64,000 nt of DNA, from NCBI RefSeq assembly GCF_020097155.1, contig NZ_CP083691.1, positions 1 through 64,000 of the forward strand. Direction: 5' to 3'. The notes under the pieces are model-generated. The model was not told the DNA's origin. It made no database searches and saw only the letters and a list, made by a program, of their open reading frames with translations. The translations under genes were made by a program, and so were the position numbers. This document shows, one piece after another, positions 33,163 to 41,193 of the stretch (its first letter is position 1; the number at the start of each line of letters is the position of its first letter). This stretch comes from Micrococcus porci (GTDB taxonomy: Bacteria > Actinomycetota > Actinomycetes > Actinomycetales > Micrococcaceae).

Positions 33163-33476
33163 TCTTCTCCTCTCATCCGACGGAGGAAGCCTGCCTCCGC
33201 TCATCAAGATTACTTCGCCGCATGCCTGCCGGCCCTGACCCCCCTCCAGGTCCTTCGAATCCGCTGTGAAGATGTGGCACCCGAGCGAACGGGGGACTCG
33301 CGACCCGCATGATTCCAACGATTTCCTCGCAACTCTGGGAGAAGCCTGGGAATGAGAGAAGGGCGGGGGAGGGGTGTTGACGGGCCCGTGGGCGGTGCGG
33401 AATGGTGGTCAATGTCAGCGAGGGAATCCTCACTGGCGAATGATTCAGAGAATCCAGATCAGAAGGAGCATTCATC
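33163..33476. promoter_or_regulatory. Divergent intergenic region of the FAD and DUF2382 genes
   Basis: About 314 bases without a gene, markedly lower in GC than its surroundings. On the plus strand TTGACG (33377-33382) could be a -35 for the DUF2382 gene, with AATGGT (33401-33406) as a poor -10. AAGGAG occurs 7 bases before its ATG. The promoter assignments are weak; an alternative sigma factor is possible for a stress gene. Confidence 0.4.
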
Positions 33477-34310
33477 ATGGATCGCAACGCTCTCGACCAG
33501 CTGCAGAACGGCCACGTCTTCTCCACCGACGGCGAGAAGATCGGCTCCGTGGGCCAGGTGTACCTGGACGACGTGACCAACGAGCCCACGTTCGTCACCG
33601 TGAAGACCGGCCTGTTCGGCGCCAAGGAGACCTTCGTCCCGCTGCAGCAGGCGCAGACCACCACCGACGGCATCACCGTCCCCTTCACCAAGGACTTCGT
33701 GAAGGACGCCCCGAACGTGGACGCCGACGGCTCCCTCACCCCCGAGGAGGAGCAGCGCATCTACGAGTACTACTCCATGGACTACTCCGCTGTGGACACC
33801 CACGACCGCCGCGACGTGCGTGACGCCGCTGCCGCCGGCACCGCCGGTGGCGTGGTGACTGACCGCGAGCGCCGCGACGTCGTGGACGCCGACCGCCGTG
33901 ACGTCGTGGACAACGACCGTCGCGACCTGGTCGACGGCGACGCCGACTCCGTGGTCGTCAAGGACGAGAAGCTGAACGTGGGCACCGAGCGCCGCGCCAC
34001 CGGTCGCGTCCGCCTGCGCAAGCAGTCCTACACCACCACCGAGACCGTCGAGGTCCCCGTGACCCGCGAGGAGGTCGTGGTGGAGCGTGAGTCCGTCGAC
34101 CCGAACTCCGCCGAGGCCCGCACCGCCGGCCGCGACGGTGACATCGAGGTGACCACCTACGAGGAGACCCCGGTCGTCAACAAGACCGTGGAGGCCGAGA
34201 AGGTGTCCCTGGGCAAGCGCACCGTGCAGGACACCGAGACCGTGTCCGAGGAGCTCACCCACGAGGACGTCAAGATCGACGGCGACGACGTCGACGGCCG
34301 TCGCCGCTGA
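33477..34310 (+). CDS. PRC-barrel and DUF2382 (YsnF-type) stress protein
   Basis: A 277-residue, highly charged soluble protein. A PRC-barrel domain spans about 3-75 (HVFSTDGEKIGSVGQVYLD). A central segment (about 105-160) carries a seven-residue repeat of the form RRDVVDx. The DUF2382 domain spans about 165-265 (conserved EEVVVERE and TYEETPVV). Proteins of this architecture are abundant under desiccation, oxidative or general stress in actinobacteria and Deinococcus-like organisms; the molecular role is not known. It is monocistronic, with a strong ribosome-binding site (AAGGAG) and its own terminator. Codon use is strongly biased to C-ending codons, suggesting high expression. Confidence 0.9.
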   Translation: MDRNALDQLQNGHVFSTDGEKIGSVGQVYLDDVTNEPTFVTVKTGLFGAKETFVPLQQAQTTTDGITVPFTKDFVKDAPNVDADGSLTPEEEQRIYEYYSMDYSAVDTHDRRDVRDAAAAGTAGGVVTDRERRDVVDADRRDVVDNDRRDLVDGDADSVVVKDEKLNVGTERRATGRVRLRKQSYTTTETVEVPVTREEVVVERESVDPNSAEARTAGRDGDIEVTTYEETPVVNKTVEAEKVSLGKRTVQDTETVSEELTHEDVKIDGDDVDGRRR

Positions 34311-34354
34311 GCAGGCATCGCGCCTGACGGCGCATGAGGCTCACTGAGCACCAC

Positions 34355-34389
34355 GAGGGCCCCGGATCCACGCTGGATCCGGGGCCCTC
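34355..34389 (+). terminator. Terminator after the DUF2382 gene
   Basis: A perfect 15-bp stem (34355-34369 with 34375-34389) with a five-base loop. The stem sequence is identical to the core of the terminator behind the next tRNA. Confidence 0.88.
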
Positions 34390-34426
34390 TGCTGTGCCTG
34401 CCGCCGCCCCGGGACGGCCCCGCCTT

Positions 34427-34456
34427 TTGCCGCGGCCCCACCGCGCGCGGTACGCT
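34427..34456 (+). promoter_or_regulatory. Promoter of tRNA-Ser(GCT)
   Basis: -35 TTGCCG (34427-34432), an 18-nt spacer, -10 TACGCT (34451-34456), 44 bp before the tRNA. Confidence 0.55.
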
Positions 34457-34499
34457 GGACGGGTTCATCGGTGGGCCGTCACGCCCGCCGTGGACGGAG

Positions 34500-34588
34500 G
34501 GAGACGTGCCAGAGCGGCCGAATGGACTTCACTGCTAATGAAGGGCTCGCCGATAGGTGGGCCGGGGGTTCAAATCCCCCCGTCTCCG
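34500..34588 (+). tRNA. tRNA-Ser (GCT)
   Basis: An 89-base class II tRNA with a perfect acceptor stem (GGAGACG with CGTCTCC), a long variable arm and T loop TTCAAAT. The anticodon GCT is at 34534-34536 and reads AGC/AGT codons. CCA is not encoded. Confidence 0.95.
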
Positions 34589-34594
34589 CACTGA

Positions 34595-34632
34595 ACGAGG
34601 GCCCCGGATCCGTCAGGATCCGGGGCCCTCGT
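34595..34632 (+). terminator. Terminator after tRNA-Ser(GCT)
   Basis: A perfect 17-bp stem (34595-34611 with 34616-34632) with a four-base loop. It shares the 15-bp stem core of the terminator at 34355-34389. Confidence 0.88.
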
Positions 34633-34675
34633 CATGTGCGGGCCCACGCACGACGGCCCGGGCGACGGGAGGGGG

Positions 34676-35521
34676 TCAGCCGCGGCCCTCGCGGCGCTCC
34701 TTCATGCGGCGCAGCAGCTCGAAGGCCTCCGGCACGGACAGGCTCGAGTGGCTGGAGAGCTGCACGGCGGCCGACTCCAGGTTGCCGTCGCGCACCATCG
34801 CGGAGAGCTGGTCGCGCAGCCACGGCGGGAGGTCCTGGGAGGCCAGGCGCACGGACTCCTCGCCGCGCATGACCTCCACCTCGAACGGCGGCTCCTCCGG
34901 GGCGGGGTCGGCGGTCCAGCCCTCGGGCACGGTCAGCGTGGTGAGCTCCTCCGGGGCCTGGCGCCCCGGCCTTCGGGACGTCGCTCCGTCGGCCTCGGGA
35001 TCGGCGGCAGCATCGCCGCCAGGGGCCGGCTCGGCATCCGGGGCCGGTCCGGCCTCGGACGGCTCGGCTCGACGGAGACGGGGACGCGCGGAGGACTCGC
35101 CGTCCCGTCCGCGCCCGTCCGAGGGACCCCGGGGCGGCCCGGAGGGCATGTCAGCGGCGGCGGGGGAGGCGTCGTCGGCGGGCTCGGCCTGCACGGGCAG
35201 GGACCACACCTGGGGGTGCAGGGTGAGGGACTGGATGTCCAGGATGGCGTCCCGGACCCCGCGGCCGGTGGCCCGGCGGTAGTCACGGACGGCCTCGAAG
35301 GGCCGCCCCTGGGCGATGTGTCCGTACACGGCCCGGTGCGTGGCCTCGTCGAGACGGCGGGCGGCGGTCCGGGCGCGCTCGGGGCTCGCCTCCACGGTGT
35401 CCGCCCCGGTCCCCGTCGCGCTGCGTGTGGGGGCCTGGGAGCGACCGGAGAGCCGACGGGCCACGAGCAGGGTGATCCCGCCGATCACCACGACGGCGAG
35501 GATCGGCACCAGGTATTCCAT
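34676..35521 (-). CDS. Membrane-anchored protein with L7/L12-like C-terminal-domain segments
   Basis: A 281-residue protein of unknown function. One N-terminal membrane helix (about 3-21) is followed by a cytoplasmic part. Residues 72-99 (EAVRDYRRATGRGVRDAILD) strongly resemble the helical motif of the ribosomal protein L7/L12 C-terminal domain (KAVRxxTGLGLKEAKDLV). A second, weaker copy lies at about 245-275 (AAVQLSSHSSLSVPEAFELL). Between them is an acidic, Pro-rich linker. It starts 11 bases after the MFS stop, so the two are probably co-transcribed. The ATG is chosen; a GTG two codons upstream is possible. Confidence 0.72.
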   Translation of the reverse strand: MEYLVPILAVVVIGGITLLVARRLSGRSQAPTRSATGTGADTVEASPERARTAARRLDEATHRAVYGHIAQGRPFEAVRDYRRATGRGVRDAILDIQSLTLHPQVWSLPVQAEPADDASPAAADMPSGPPRGPSDGRGRDGESSARPRLRRAEPSEAGPAPDAEPAPGGDAAADPEADGATSRRPGRQAPEELTTLTVPEGWTADPAPEEPPFEVEVMRGEESVRLASQDLPPWLRDQLSAMVRDGNLESAAVQLSSHSSLSVPEAFELLRRMKERREGRG

Positions 35522-35531
35522 GCCCACCAGT

Positions 35532-36776
35532 CTAGGCGGCGGCCCCCTCGGCCACGGCGGAGGGGGGCGGCGGTCCGGCGTCCTCGCGGCCGCGCAGGAC
35601 CACCAGGGCGACGACGAGTGCGACCGCCGCGAGCCCCGCCACCATGAACACGGTGCCGGCCCAGCCCACGCCCTCGTGGAAGACGCCCCCGAGCCAGCCG
35701 AACAGGCTCGAGCCCGCGTAGTACGCCAGGTTGTACAGCGAGGTGGACTGGGCCCGGCCGGTCGGGGCGGCCGTCCCCGCCCAGCCGGAGGCCACGGAGT
35801 GCGCCGCGAAGAACGCCCCGGTGGCCACCACGAGGGCGGGCACCAGGACGAACGGGCTGGGCACCAGGGTGAGGACGACGCCGACGGCCATGAGCGCCGT
35901 CGACCCCGTGAGGACCTTCAACCGCCCCACCCGCACGGCCAGGCGCCCCGCGCGCGGCGAGGACCACGTGCCGGCCAGGTAGGCCAGGAACACCAGGCCC
36001 ACCGCGGTGGGTGGCCACCCGAACGGCGGGGCCAGCAGCGTGTAGCCGATGTAGTTGTACAGGGCCACGAAGCCGCCCATCAGCAGCGCGGCCTGCAGGT
36101 AGAGCGCCACCAGACCGGGCGTGCGCAGGTGCCCGCCGATGATCCGACCCAGCCGCGCGAGGGACAACCGCACCGGCGTCGAGCGCCGCGCCGGCGGGGT
36201 GACGAACAGGAACGCCACGGTGCAGGCGGCCCCCGCTGCGGTGACGGCGAGCATGCCGGCGCGCCAGCCTGCCCATTCCCCCACCGGCATCGCCAGCAGC
36301 CGGCCGGAGAGTCCGCCCAGGGTCGTCCCCGCGACGTAGGTGCCGGCCGCCACCGGCACGACACGCGGGGCCACCTCCTCGGCCAGCAGCGTCACTGCCA
36401 GGCCGGCCACGCCCCCGTGGGCCATGCCCTCGAGCAGACGCATGCCCATCAAGAGCTCGATCGAGGGCATGAACACCCCGACGAGCGCGAGCACGGAGGC
36501 GGAGACGAGCGAGGCGACCATCACGGGCCGACGGCCCCACCGGTCCCCCGCCAGGGACCACGGGACGACGGAGAGGGCCAGGCCCAGCGTCCCGGCCGAG
36601 ACCAGCAGGGCGGCCCGGTGGGAGGGCACCCCCAGGTCGGAGCTGACCAGGGGCAGCAGCCCCTGGGGGGCGTAGAGCTGTGCGAACGTGGCCACACCGG
36701 CAAGGAACAGGCCCAGGAGCAGCCTTCGATACAGCGGCGTGCCGGGCTCGAGCGGAGCAGGGAGGGCGGGGGGCAC
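35532..36776 (-). CDS. MFS transporter (YnfM/YgaY-like)
   Basis: A 12-helix major facilitator superfamily protein of 414 residues, probably a drug or small-molecule proton antiporter. The loop motif between helices 2 and 3 reads GDRWGRRPVM, and a central loop at about 190-210 separates the two halves. The substrate is not predictable. The start is a GTG; a TAGAGT hexamer (minus strand, 36783-36788) 7 bases upstream predicts a leaderless mRNA. The same 36-bp gap also holds the start signals of the divergent phosphohexomutase. The last residues are Gly/Pro/Ala-rich. Confidence 0.88.
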   Translation of the reverse strand: MPPALPAPLEPGTPLYRRLLLGLFLAGVATFAQLYAPQGLLPLVSSDLGVPSHRAALLVSAGTLGLALSVVPWSLAGDRWGRRPVMVASLVSASVLALVGVFMPSIELLMGMRLLEGMAHGGVAGLAVTLLAEEVAPRVVPVAAGTYVAGTTLGGLSGRLLAMPVGEWAGWRAGMLAVTAAGAACTVAFLFVTPPARRSTPVRLSLARLGRIIGGHLRTPGLVALYLQAALLMGGFVALYNYIGYTLLAPPFGWPPTAVGLVFLAYLAGTWSSPRAGRLAVRVGRLKVLTGSTALMAVGVVLTLVPSPFVLVPALVVATGAFFAAHSVASGWAGTAAPTGRAQSTSLYNLAYYAGSSLFGWLGGVFHEGVGWAGTVFMVAGLAAVALVVALVVLRGREDAGPPPPSAVAEGAAA

Positions 36777-36812
36777 GTGGTCACTCTACGGCCGGGCCGT
36801 ATCATCGATCGG

Positions 36813-38288
36813 GTGACTACAGCAGCTGACGCGATCAATCTGCGCGACTCCTTCAAGGCCTACGACGTCCGTGGCATCGTGGGCGAGACCATCACCGCGG
36901 AGACGGTGCGCGCCGTGGGCGCCGCGTTCGTGGACGTGCTCGGCCTGGCCGGCCAGACCGTCCTGGTCGGTGGAGACATGCGCCCGTCCTCCCCCGAGTT
37001 CATCGAGGCCTTCGCCGAGGGCGCCACCCGCCGCGGCGGGAACGTGCAGCGCATCGGACTGATCTCCACGGACATGCTGTACTACGCCGCCGGCGTGGAG
37101 CAGGCGGCCGGCGTGATGTTCACGGCCTCCCACAACCCGGCCGCGTACAACGGCATGAAGATGGCCAAGGCCGGCGCCGTGCCGGTGTCCTCGGACACCG
37201 GCCTGTACGAGATCCGCGACGTCGCCCAGGGCTACCTCGACGCCGGGGAGATCCCCGCCGCCGACGCCCAGGGCTCGGTGACGGAGTCCGACATCCTCAC
37301 CGGCTACGCGGAGTACCTGCGCTCGCTGGTGGACCTGAGCGGCATCCGCCCGCTCAAGGTCGTGGTGGACGCCGGCAACGGCATGGCCGGCAAGACCACG
37401 CCCGCCGTGCTCGGCGGCGAGGTCCTCGAGGCGCTCCCGCTGGAGATCACCCCCCTGTTCTTCGAGCTGGACGGCACGTTCCCGAACCACCCGGCGAACC
37501 CGCTGGAGCCGGAGAACCTGCGCGACCTCCAGAGGGCCGTGGTGGAGCACGGCGCGGACATCGGCCTGGCCTTCGACGGCGACGCCGACCGCTGCTTCGT
37601 GATCGACGAGCAGGGCGAGCCGGTCTCCCCCTCCGCCGTCACCGCGCTCGTCGCCCGCCGGGAGATCGCCCGGGCGAAGGCCTCCGGCGAGGAGACCCCG
37701 GTGATCATCCACAACCTGATCACCTCCCGCGCCGTGCCGGAGCTCGTGTCCGCGGACGGCGGCCGCGCCGTGCAGACCCGCGTGGGCCACTCCTTCATCA
37801 AGGCCGTGATGGCCTCCGAGGGCGCCGTGTTCGGCGGCGAGCACTCCGCGCACTACTACTTCCGGGACTTCTTCAACGCGGACACCGGCATGCTCGCCGC
37901 GATGCACGTGCTGGCGGCCCTCGGTGAGCAGGACGGCCCCCTCTCGACGCTCGGCGCCGAGTACGAGCCCTACGTCGCCTCCGGCGAGATCAACTCGCAG
38001 GTGGAGGACAAGGACGCCGCTGTGGCGGCCGTCCTGGCGCGCTTCGCCCCCCAGGCCGCGGACGGCGGCGAGTCCGGCACCGCCGTGGAGGACGCCGTGG
38101 CCGGGACCTCCACCTCGGTGCTGCGCATGGACGGCACCACCGTCTCCGCCGCCGACGGCTCCTGGTGGTTCAACCTGCGCCCCTCCAACACGGAGCCCTT
38201 CCTGCGCTACAACGGCGAGGCGAAGGACCGGGCGACCATGGAGACCGTCCGCGACGCCGTCCTGGCGATCGTCCGCGCCCCGCGCTGA
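36813..38288 (+). CDS. manB: Phosphomannomutase/phosphoglucomutase
   Basis: An alpha-D-phosphohexomutase of 491 residues interconverting hexose 6- and 1-phosphates, supplying mannose 1-phosphate or glucose 1-phosphate for glycans. The phosphoserine loop is TASHNPAAYNG (Ser106), the magnesium loop FDGDADRCF and the sugar loop GGEHSAHYYF; the phosphate-binding loop near the C-terminus is RPSNTEPF. The GTG start is chosen because TATCAT (36800-36805) ends 8 bases before it, a leaderless arrangement. Glucose 1-phosphate made here could feed GlgC. A terminator follows. Confidence 0.92.
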   Translation: MTTAADAINLRDSFKAYDVRGIVGETITAETVRAVGAAFVDVLGLAGQTVLVGGDMRPSSPEFIEAFAEGATRRGGNVQRIGLISTDMLYYAAGVEQAAGVMFTASHNPAAYNGMKMAKAGAVPVSSDTGLYEIRDVAQGYLDAGEIPAADAQGSVTESDILTGYAEYLRSLVDLSGIRPLKVVVDAGNGMAGKTTPAVLGGEVLEALPLEITPLFFELDGTFPNHPANPLEPENLRDLQRAVVEHGADIGLAFDGDADRCFVIDEQGEPVSPSAVTALVARREIARAKASGEETPVIIHNLITSRAVPELVSADGGRAVQTRVGHSFIKAVMASEGAVFGGEHSAHYYFRDFFNADTGMLAAMHVLAALGEQDGPLSTLGAEYEPYVASGEINSQVEDKDAAVAAVLARFAPQAADGGESGTAVEDAVAGTSTSVLRMDGTTVSAADGSWWFNLRPSNTEPFLRYNGEAKDRATMETVRDAVLAIVRAPR

Positions 38289-38308
38289 CCCGCCTCCGGC
38301 GCCCGCTC

Positions 38309-38345
38309 CGGGGCCGTCGTCCGCCGCACGCGGACGACGGCCCCG
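38309..38345. terminator. Bidirectional terminator between manB and recQ
   Basis: A perfect 16-bp stem (38309-38324 with 38330-38345) with a five-base loop between convergent genes. Confidence 0.86.
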
Positions 38346-38379
38346 AGGCGTTCCCCGCACCTCCGCCGTTCTGGATCTC

Positions 38380-40557
38380 TCAGCCGTTCTGGGCGAGCAC
38401 GAACGGCAGCACGCCCTGCGCGCCGGTCCCGCGCAGCACGCGGGCCGCCTCGGCGAGGGACCAGCGGGAGTCCGCGAGGTCGTCCACCAGCAGGACGGGG
38501 CCGTGGCGGCCGGCGTCGGGGGCGGTGGCGAGCATGCGGGCCATGCCCTCCGGCACGGCGAACCGCCCGTGGACGGAGGCCAGCCGGTAGGCGCTGTTGC
38601 CGCCCGGGCCCGCGGTGGGCCCGCCGCCCACGAGCTCGAGGGGGCCGAGGAACGGGAGTCGGCCCTGGCCGGCCAGCCCGCGGGCCAGGGAGTCCACGAG
38701 CTGCGGCCGGCCACGCGAGGGCATGGCCACCACCGCGATGGGCCGCTCCTGCCACCCCCACTCCGCCAGGACCCGGACGGCGGCCTGCAGGACCTCCTCC
38801 GGGACGGGGGCGTCCGGGGCGGCGAGCAGCTCCCGCAGGCGGGAGCCCCAGCCCAGGTCCGTCAGGCGGGCCAGGGCGCGGCCCTCCTCCGCCTGCTCCG
38901 CCGGGGAGATGCGCCCCTTCACGGGCACGTGGAGCCGGTCCATGCCGGAGGGCCACATCCGCCGCGGCTCCAGGGGGACCCCGGTGCGCCGCAGTGCCCG
39001 GTCCGCCTGCTCCCGCGCCGCGCCGTCCCAGCCGGTGGGGTACCAGGGGCCGGCGCAGACGTCGCAGCGCCCGCACGGCGCCGCCGTGGGGTCGTCCAGG
39101 GTGCGGGCGAGGAACTCCATGCGGCAGGTCTGCGTGGTCTGGTAGTCCAGCATGAGCCGCTCCTCCGCCCGCCGAGCCTCGGCCACGCGGGCGTAGCGCT
39201 CGGCATCGTAGGTCCAGGGGCTGCCGGTGGCGCGCCACCCTCCCCCCACGCGCTCCACGGCGCCGTCCACGGACAGCACCTTGAGCAGCAGCTCGAGGGC
39301 GGTGCGCTTGACGGAGACCACCGGCTCCAGCGCGGCCACGGACATCGCCCCGCCGGACTCCTCGAGGGCCTCCAGCACGGCCCTCGCCTGGACCTCGTCC
39401 GGCATGGAGGCCGTGGCGAAGTACTCCCAGATCGCCCGGTCCTCCTGCCCCGGCAGCAGCAGGACGTCCGCGTGGTCCGTGCCTCGGCCGGCGCGTCCCA
39501 CCTGCTGGTAGTACGCGACCGGCGAGCTGGGAGCCCCCAGGTGCACCACGAACGTCAGGTCCGGCTTGTCGAACCCCATGCCCAGCGCGGAGGTGGCGAT
39601 CACGGCCTTGACACGGTTGTCCTTGAGATCCTGCTCGATCCGTGCCCGCTGCTCCGGGTCCGTCCGCCCCGTGTAGGCCACGACCTCGTGCCCGGCCTCG
39701 CGCAGGGCCCGCGCGGTGTCCTCCGCCGCGGAGACGGTCAGTGCGTAGACGATGCCCGAGCCGGGCAGCTCCCCCAGGTGCTGCAGCAGCCAGGCCAGGC
39801 GCGCCGCCGGGGAGGGCAGGCGCAGCACGCCCAGTCGCAGCGACGCCCGGGCCAGCGGGCCGCGGAGCACGAACACGTCCTGGCGGGACTCCACGTCCAG
39901 CTGCTCCACCACGTCCTGCACCACGCGTGCGTTGGCGGTGGCCGTGGTGGCGAGCACAGGCACCGCCCGCGGCCCGGATGAGGGCAGCAGGCGGATGAGG
40001 TCGCGGATGCGGCGGTAGTCCGGGCGGAAGTCGTGCCCCCAGTCCGAGATGCAGTGGGCCTCGTCCACCACCAGCAGCCCCATGCGGGACACCAGGTCCG
40101 GGAGCTGCTCGTCCCGGAAGCGCGGGTTGGTCAGCCGCTCCGGGGAGATGAGCAGCACGTCCACCTCGTCCGCCTCCAGCGACCGGCGCACGTCCTCCCA
40201 TTCGGTGGCGTTGGCCGAGCTGAGCGACGCGGCGCGCACCCCGGCCCGGGCGGCCGCCGCCACCTGGTCCCGCATCAGGGCCAGCAGCGGCGAGACGATC
40301 AGCGTGGGCCCGGCGCCGCGCGCCCGCAGGAGCAGGGACGCCACGAAGTACACGGCGGACTTGCCCCAGCCGGTGCGCTGGACCACCAGGGCCCGCCGCC
40401 GGTGGGCCACGAGGGCCTCCACGGCCTCGTACTGGCCGTCCTTGAACTCGGCGTCCGGACGACCCACCAGAGCGCGGAGCACGCCCAGCGCCTCCGCGTA
40501 CAGGGCGGGGTCCGCGACGGCGGCCGGACGGGCGGGATCCTGCGGCGAGGTGCTCAT
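38380..40557 (-). CDS. recQ: RecQ-family ATP-dependent DNA helicase
   Basis: A 3'-5' DNA helicase of 725 residues for recombination and repair. Helicase motif I is RTGWGKSA (about 62) and motif II VVDEAHCISDWGHDFRPDYR. The RecQ zinc site has Cys in CRMEF and CGRCDVC (about 520-545). The C-terminal part (about 590-725) lacks an HRDC domain. Instead it ends in a phosphoribosyltransferase-like segment (VLLVDDLADSRWSLAEA), a feature seen in actinobacterial RecQ. Start at MSTSPQD; longer frames upstream are not supported. It is convergent with manB and divergent from nsrR. Confidence 0.92.
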   Translation of the reverse strand: MSTSPQDPARPAAVADPALYAEALGVLRALVGRPDAEFKDGQYEAVEALVAHRRRALVVQRTGWGKSAVYFVASLLLRARGAGPTLIVSPLLALMRDQVAAAARAGVRAASLSSANATEWEDVRRSLEADEVDVLLISPERLTNPRFRDEQLPDLVSRMGLLVVDEAHCISDWGHDFRPDYRRIRDLIRLLPSSGPRAVPVLATTATANARVVQDVVEQLDVESRQDVFVLRGPLARASLRLGVLRLPSPAARLAWLLQHLGELPGSGIVYALTVSAAEDTARALREAGHEVVAYTGRTDPEQRARIEQDLKDNRVKAVIATSALGMGFDKPDLTFVVHLGAPSSPVAYYQQVGRAGRGTDHADVLLLPGQEDRAIWEYFATASMPDEVQARAVLEALEESGGAMSVAALEPVVSVKRTALELLLKVLSVDGAVERVGGGWRATGSPWTYDAERYARVAEARRAEERLMLDYQTTQTCRMEFLARTLDDPTAAPCGRCDVCAGPWYPTGWDGAAREQADRALRRTGVPLEPRRMWPSGMDRLHVPVKGRISPAEQAEEGRALARLTDLGWGSRLRELLAAPDAPVPEEVLQAAVRVLAEWGWQERPIAVVAMPSRGRPQLVDSLARGLAGQGRLPFLGPLELVGGGPTAGPGGNSAYRLASVHGRFAVPEGMARMLATAPDAGRHGPVLLVDDLADSRWSLAEAARVLRGTGAQGVLPFVLAQNG

Positions 40558-40643
40558 GGGCGCCAGTCTGCCACCGGCCCCCGACGCCGTACGCGGTCCG
40601 GGAGGCACGGCAACCCTGCATGTCAGGGTGGGACAATGGGCCC

Positions 40644-41087
40644 ATGAAGCTCACCGCGTTCACTGACGTCTGCCTGCGGGTCCTGATGACCCTCGGCCGG
40701 GACGCGGGGGCCAAGATGACCAGCCAGGAGATCGCGGACCGCATCGGCGTGCCCTACAACCACGTGGTCAAGGCCGTCGGCGAGCTGCGCCGTCGGGGGC
40801 TGGTGGACGTCGCCCGCGGGCGCGCGGGCGGCGCCGTCATCACCGAGGCCGGCCTGGACCAGCGGGTGGGCGAGCTCGTGCGCGCCCTGAGCGGCCGTCC
40901 CGAGGTCGTGGACTGCGAAGGCCTGGAGAGCGGCACCCCCTGCCCCCTGCTGGAGGCGTGCAGCCTGCGCGGCGCGCTCGCCCGCGCCCGGGAGGCGTTC
41001 TTCGCCGAGCTGGACCGGCAACGGGTCCGGGACCTGGTCTCCCTGCCCGCCGAGTTCCTCGGGCTGCGGCGGCTCCCCGGTGCCTGA
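40644..41087 (+). CDS. nsrR: Rrf2-family nitric-oxide-sensing repressor NsrR
   Basis: A 147-residue iron-sulfur repressor. The winged-helix part (about 1-80) has the Rrf2 signature MTSQEIADRIGVPYNHVVK and GRAGGAVI. Three Cys (91, 100, 106; C-X8-C-X5-C) would bind the cluster that reacts with NO; the first spacing is longer than the X4-X5 I recall from well-studied NsrR proteins. It directly precedes hmp, supporting the NO role. The ATG lies 7 bases after a GACAAT hexamer (40632-40637), consistent with a leaderless mRNA. Confidence 0.9.
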   Translation: MKLTAFTDVCLRVLMTLGRDAGAKMTSQEIADRIGVPYNHVVKAVGELRRRGLVDVARGRAGGAVITEAGLDQRVGELVRALSGRPEVVDCEGLESGTPCPLLEACSLRGALARAREAFFAELDRQRVRDLVSLPAEFLGLRRLPGA

Positions 41088-41142
41088 GCGGAGGGGCCGG
41101 GACCACCGGAGGAGGCGGGTCGCGCGGGCGGCGGACGAGGAG

Positions 41143-41167
41143 TAATCTCACCTCGGAAATACCATTT
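41143..41167 (+). promoter_or_regulatory. hmp promoter with candidate NsrR operator
   Basis: A -10 TAATCT (41143-41148) is followed by an inverted repeat AAAT-ACC-ATTT (41157-41167) in an otherwise GC-rich gap. The repeat would cover the start of transcription, 27 bp before the hmp ATG. AT-rich dyads are typical of NsrR sites. Confidence 0.5.
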
Positions 41168-41193
41168 ATCGCCGCCCGCCCCAGGAGGACCCC

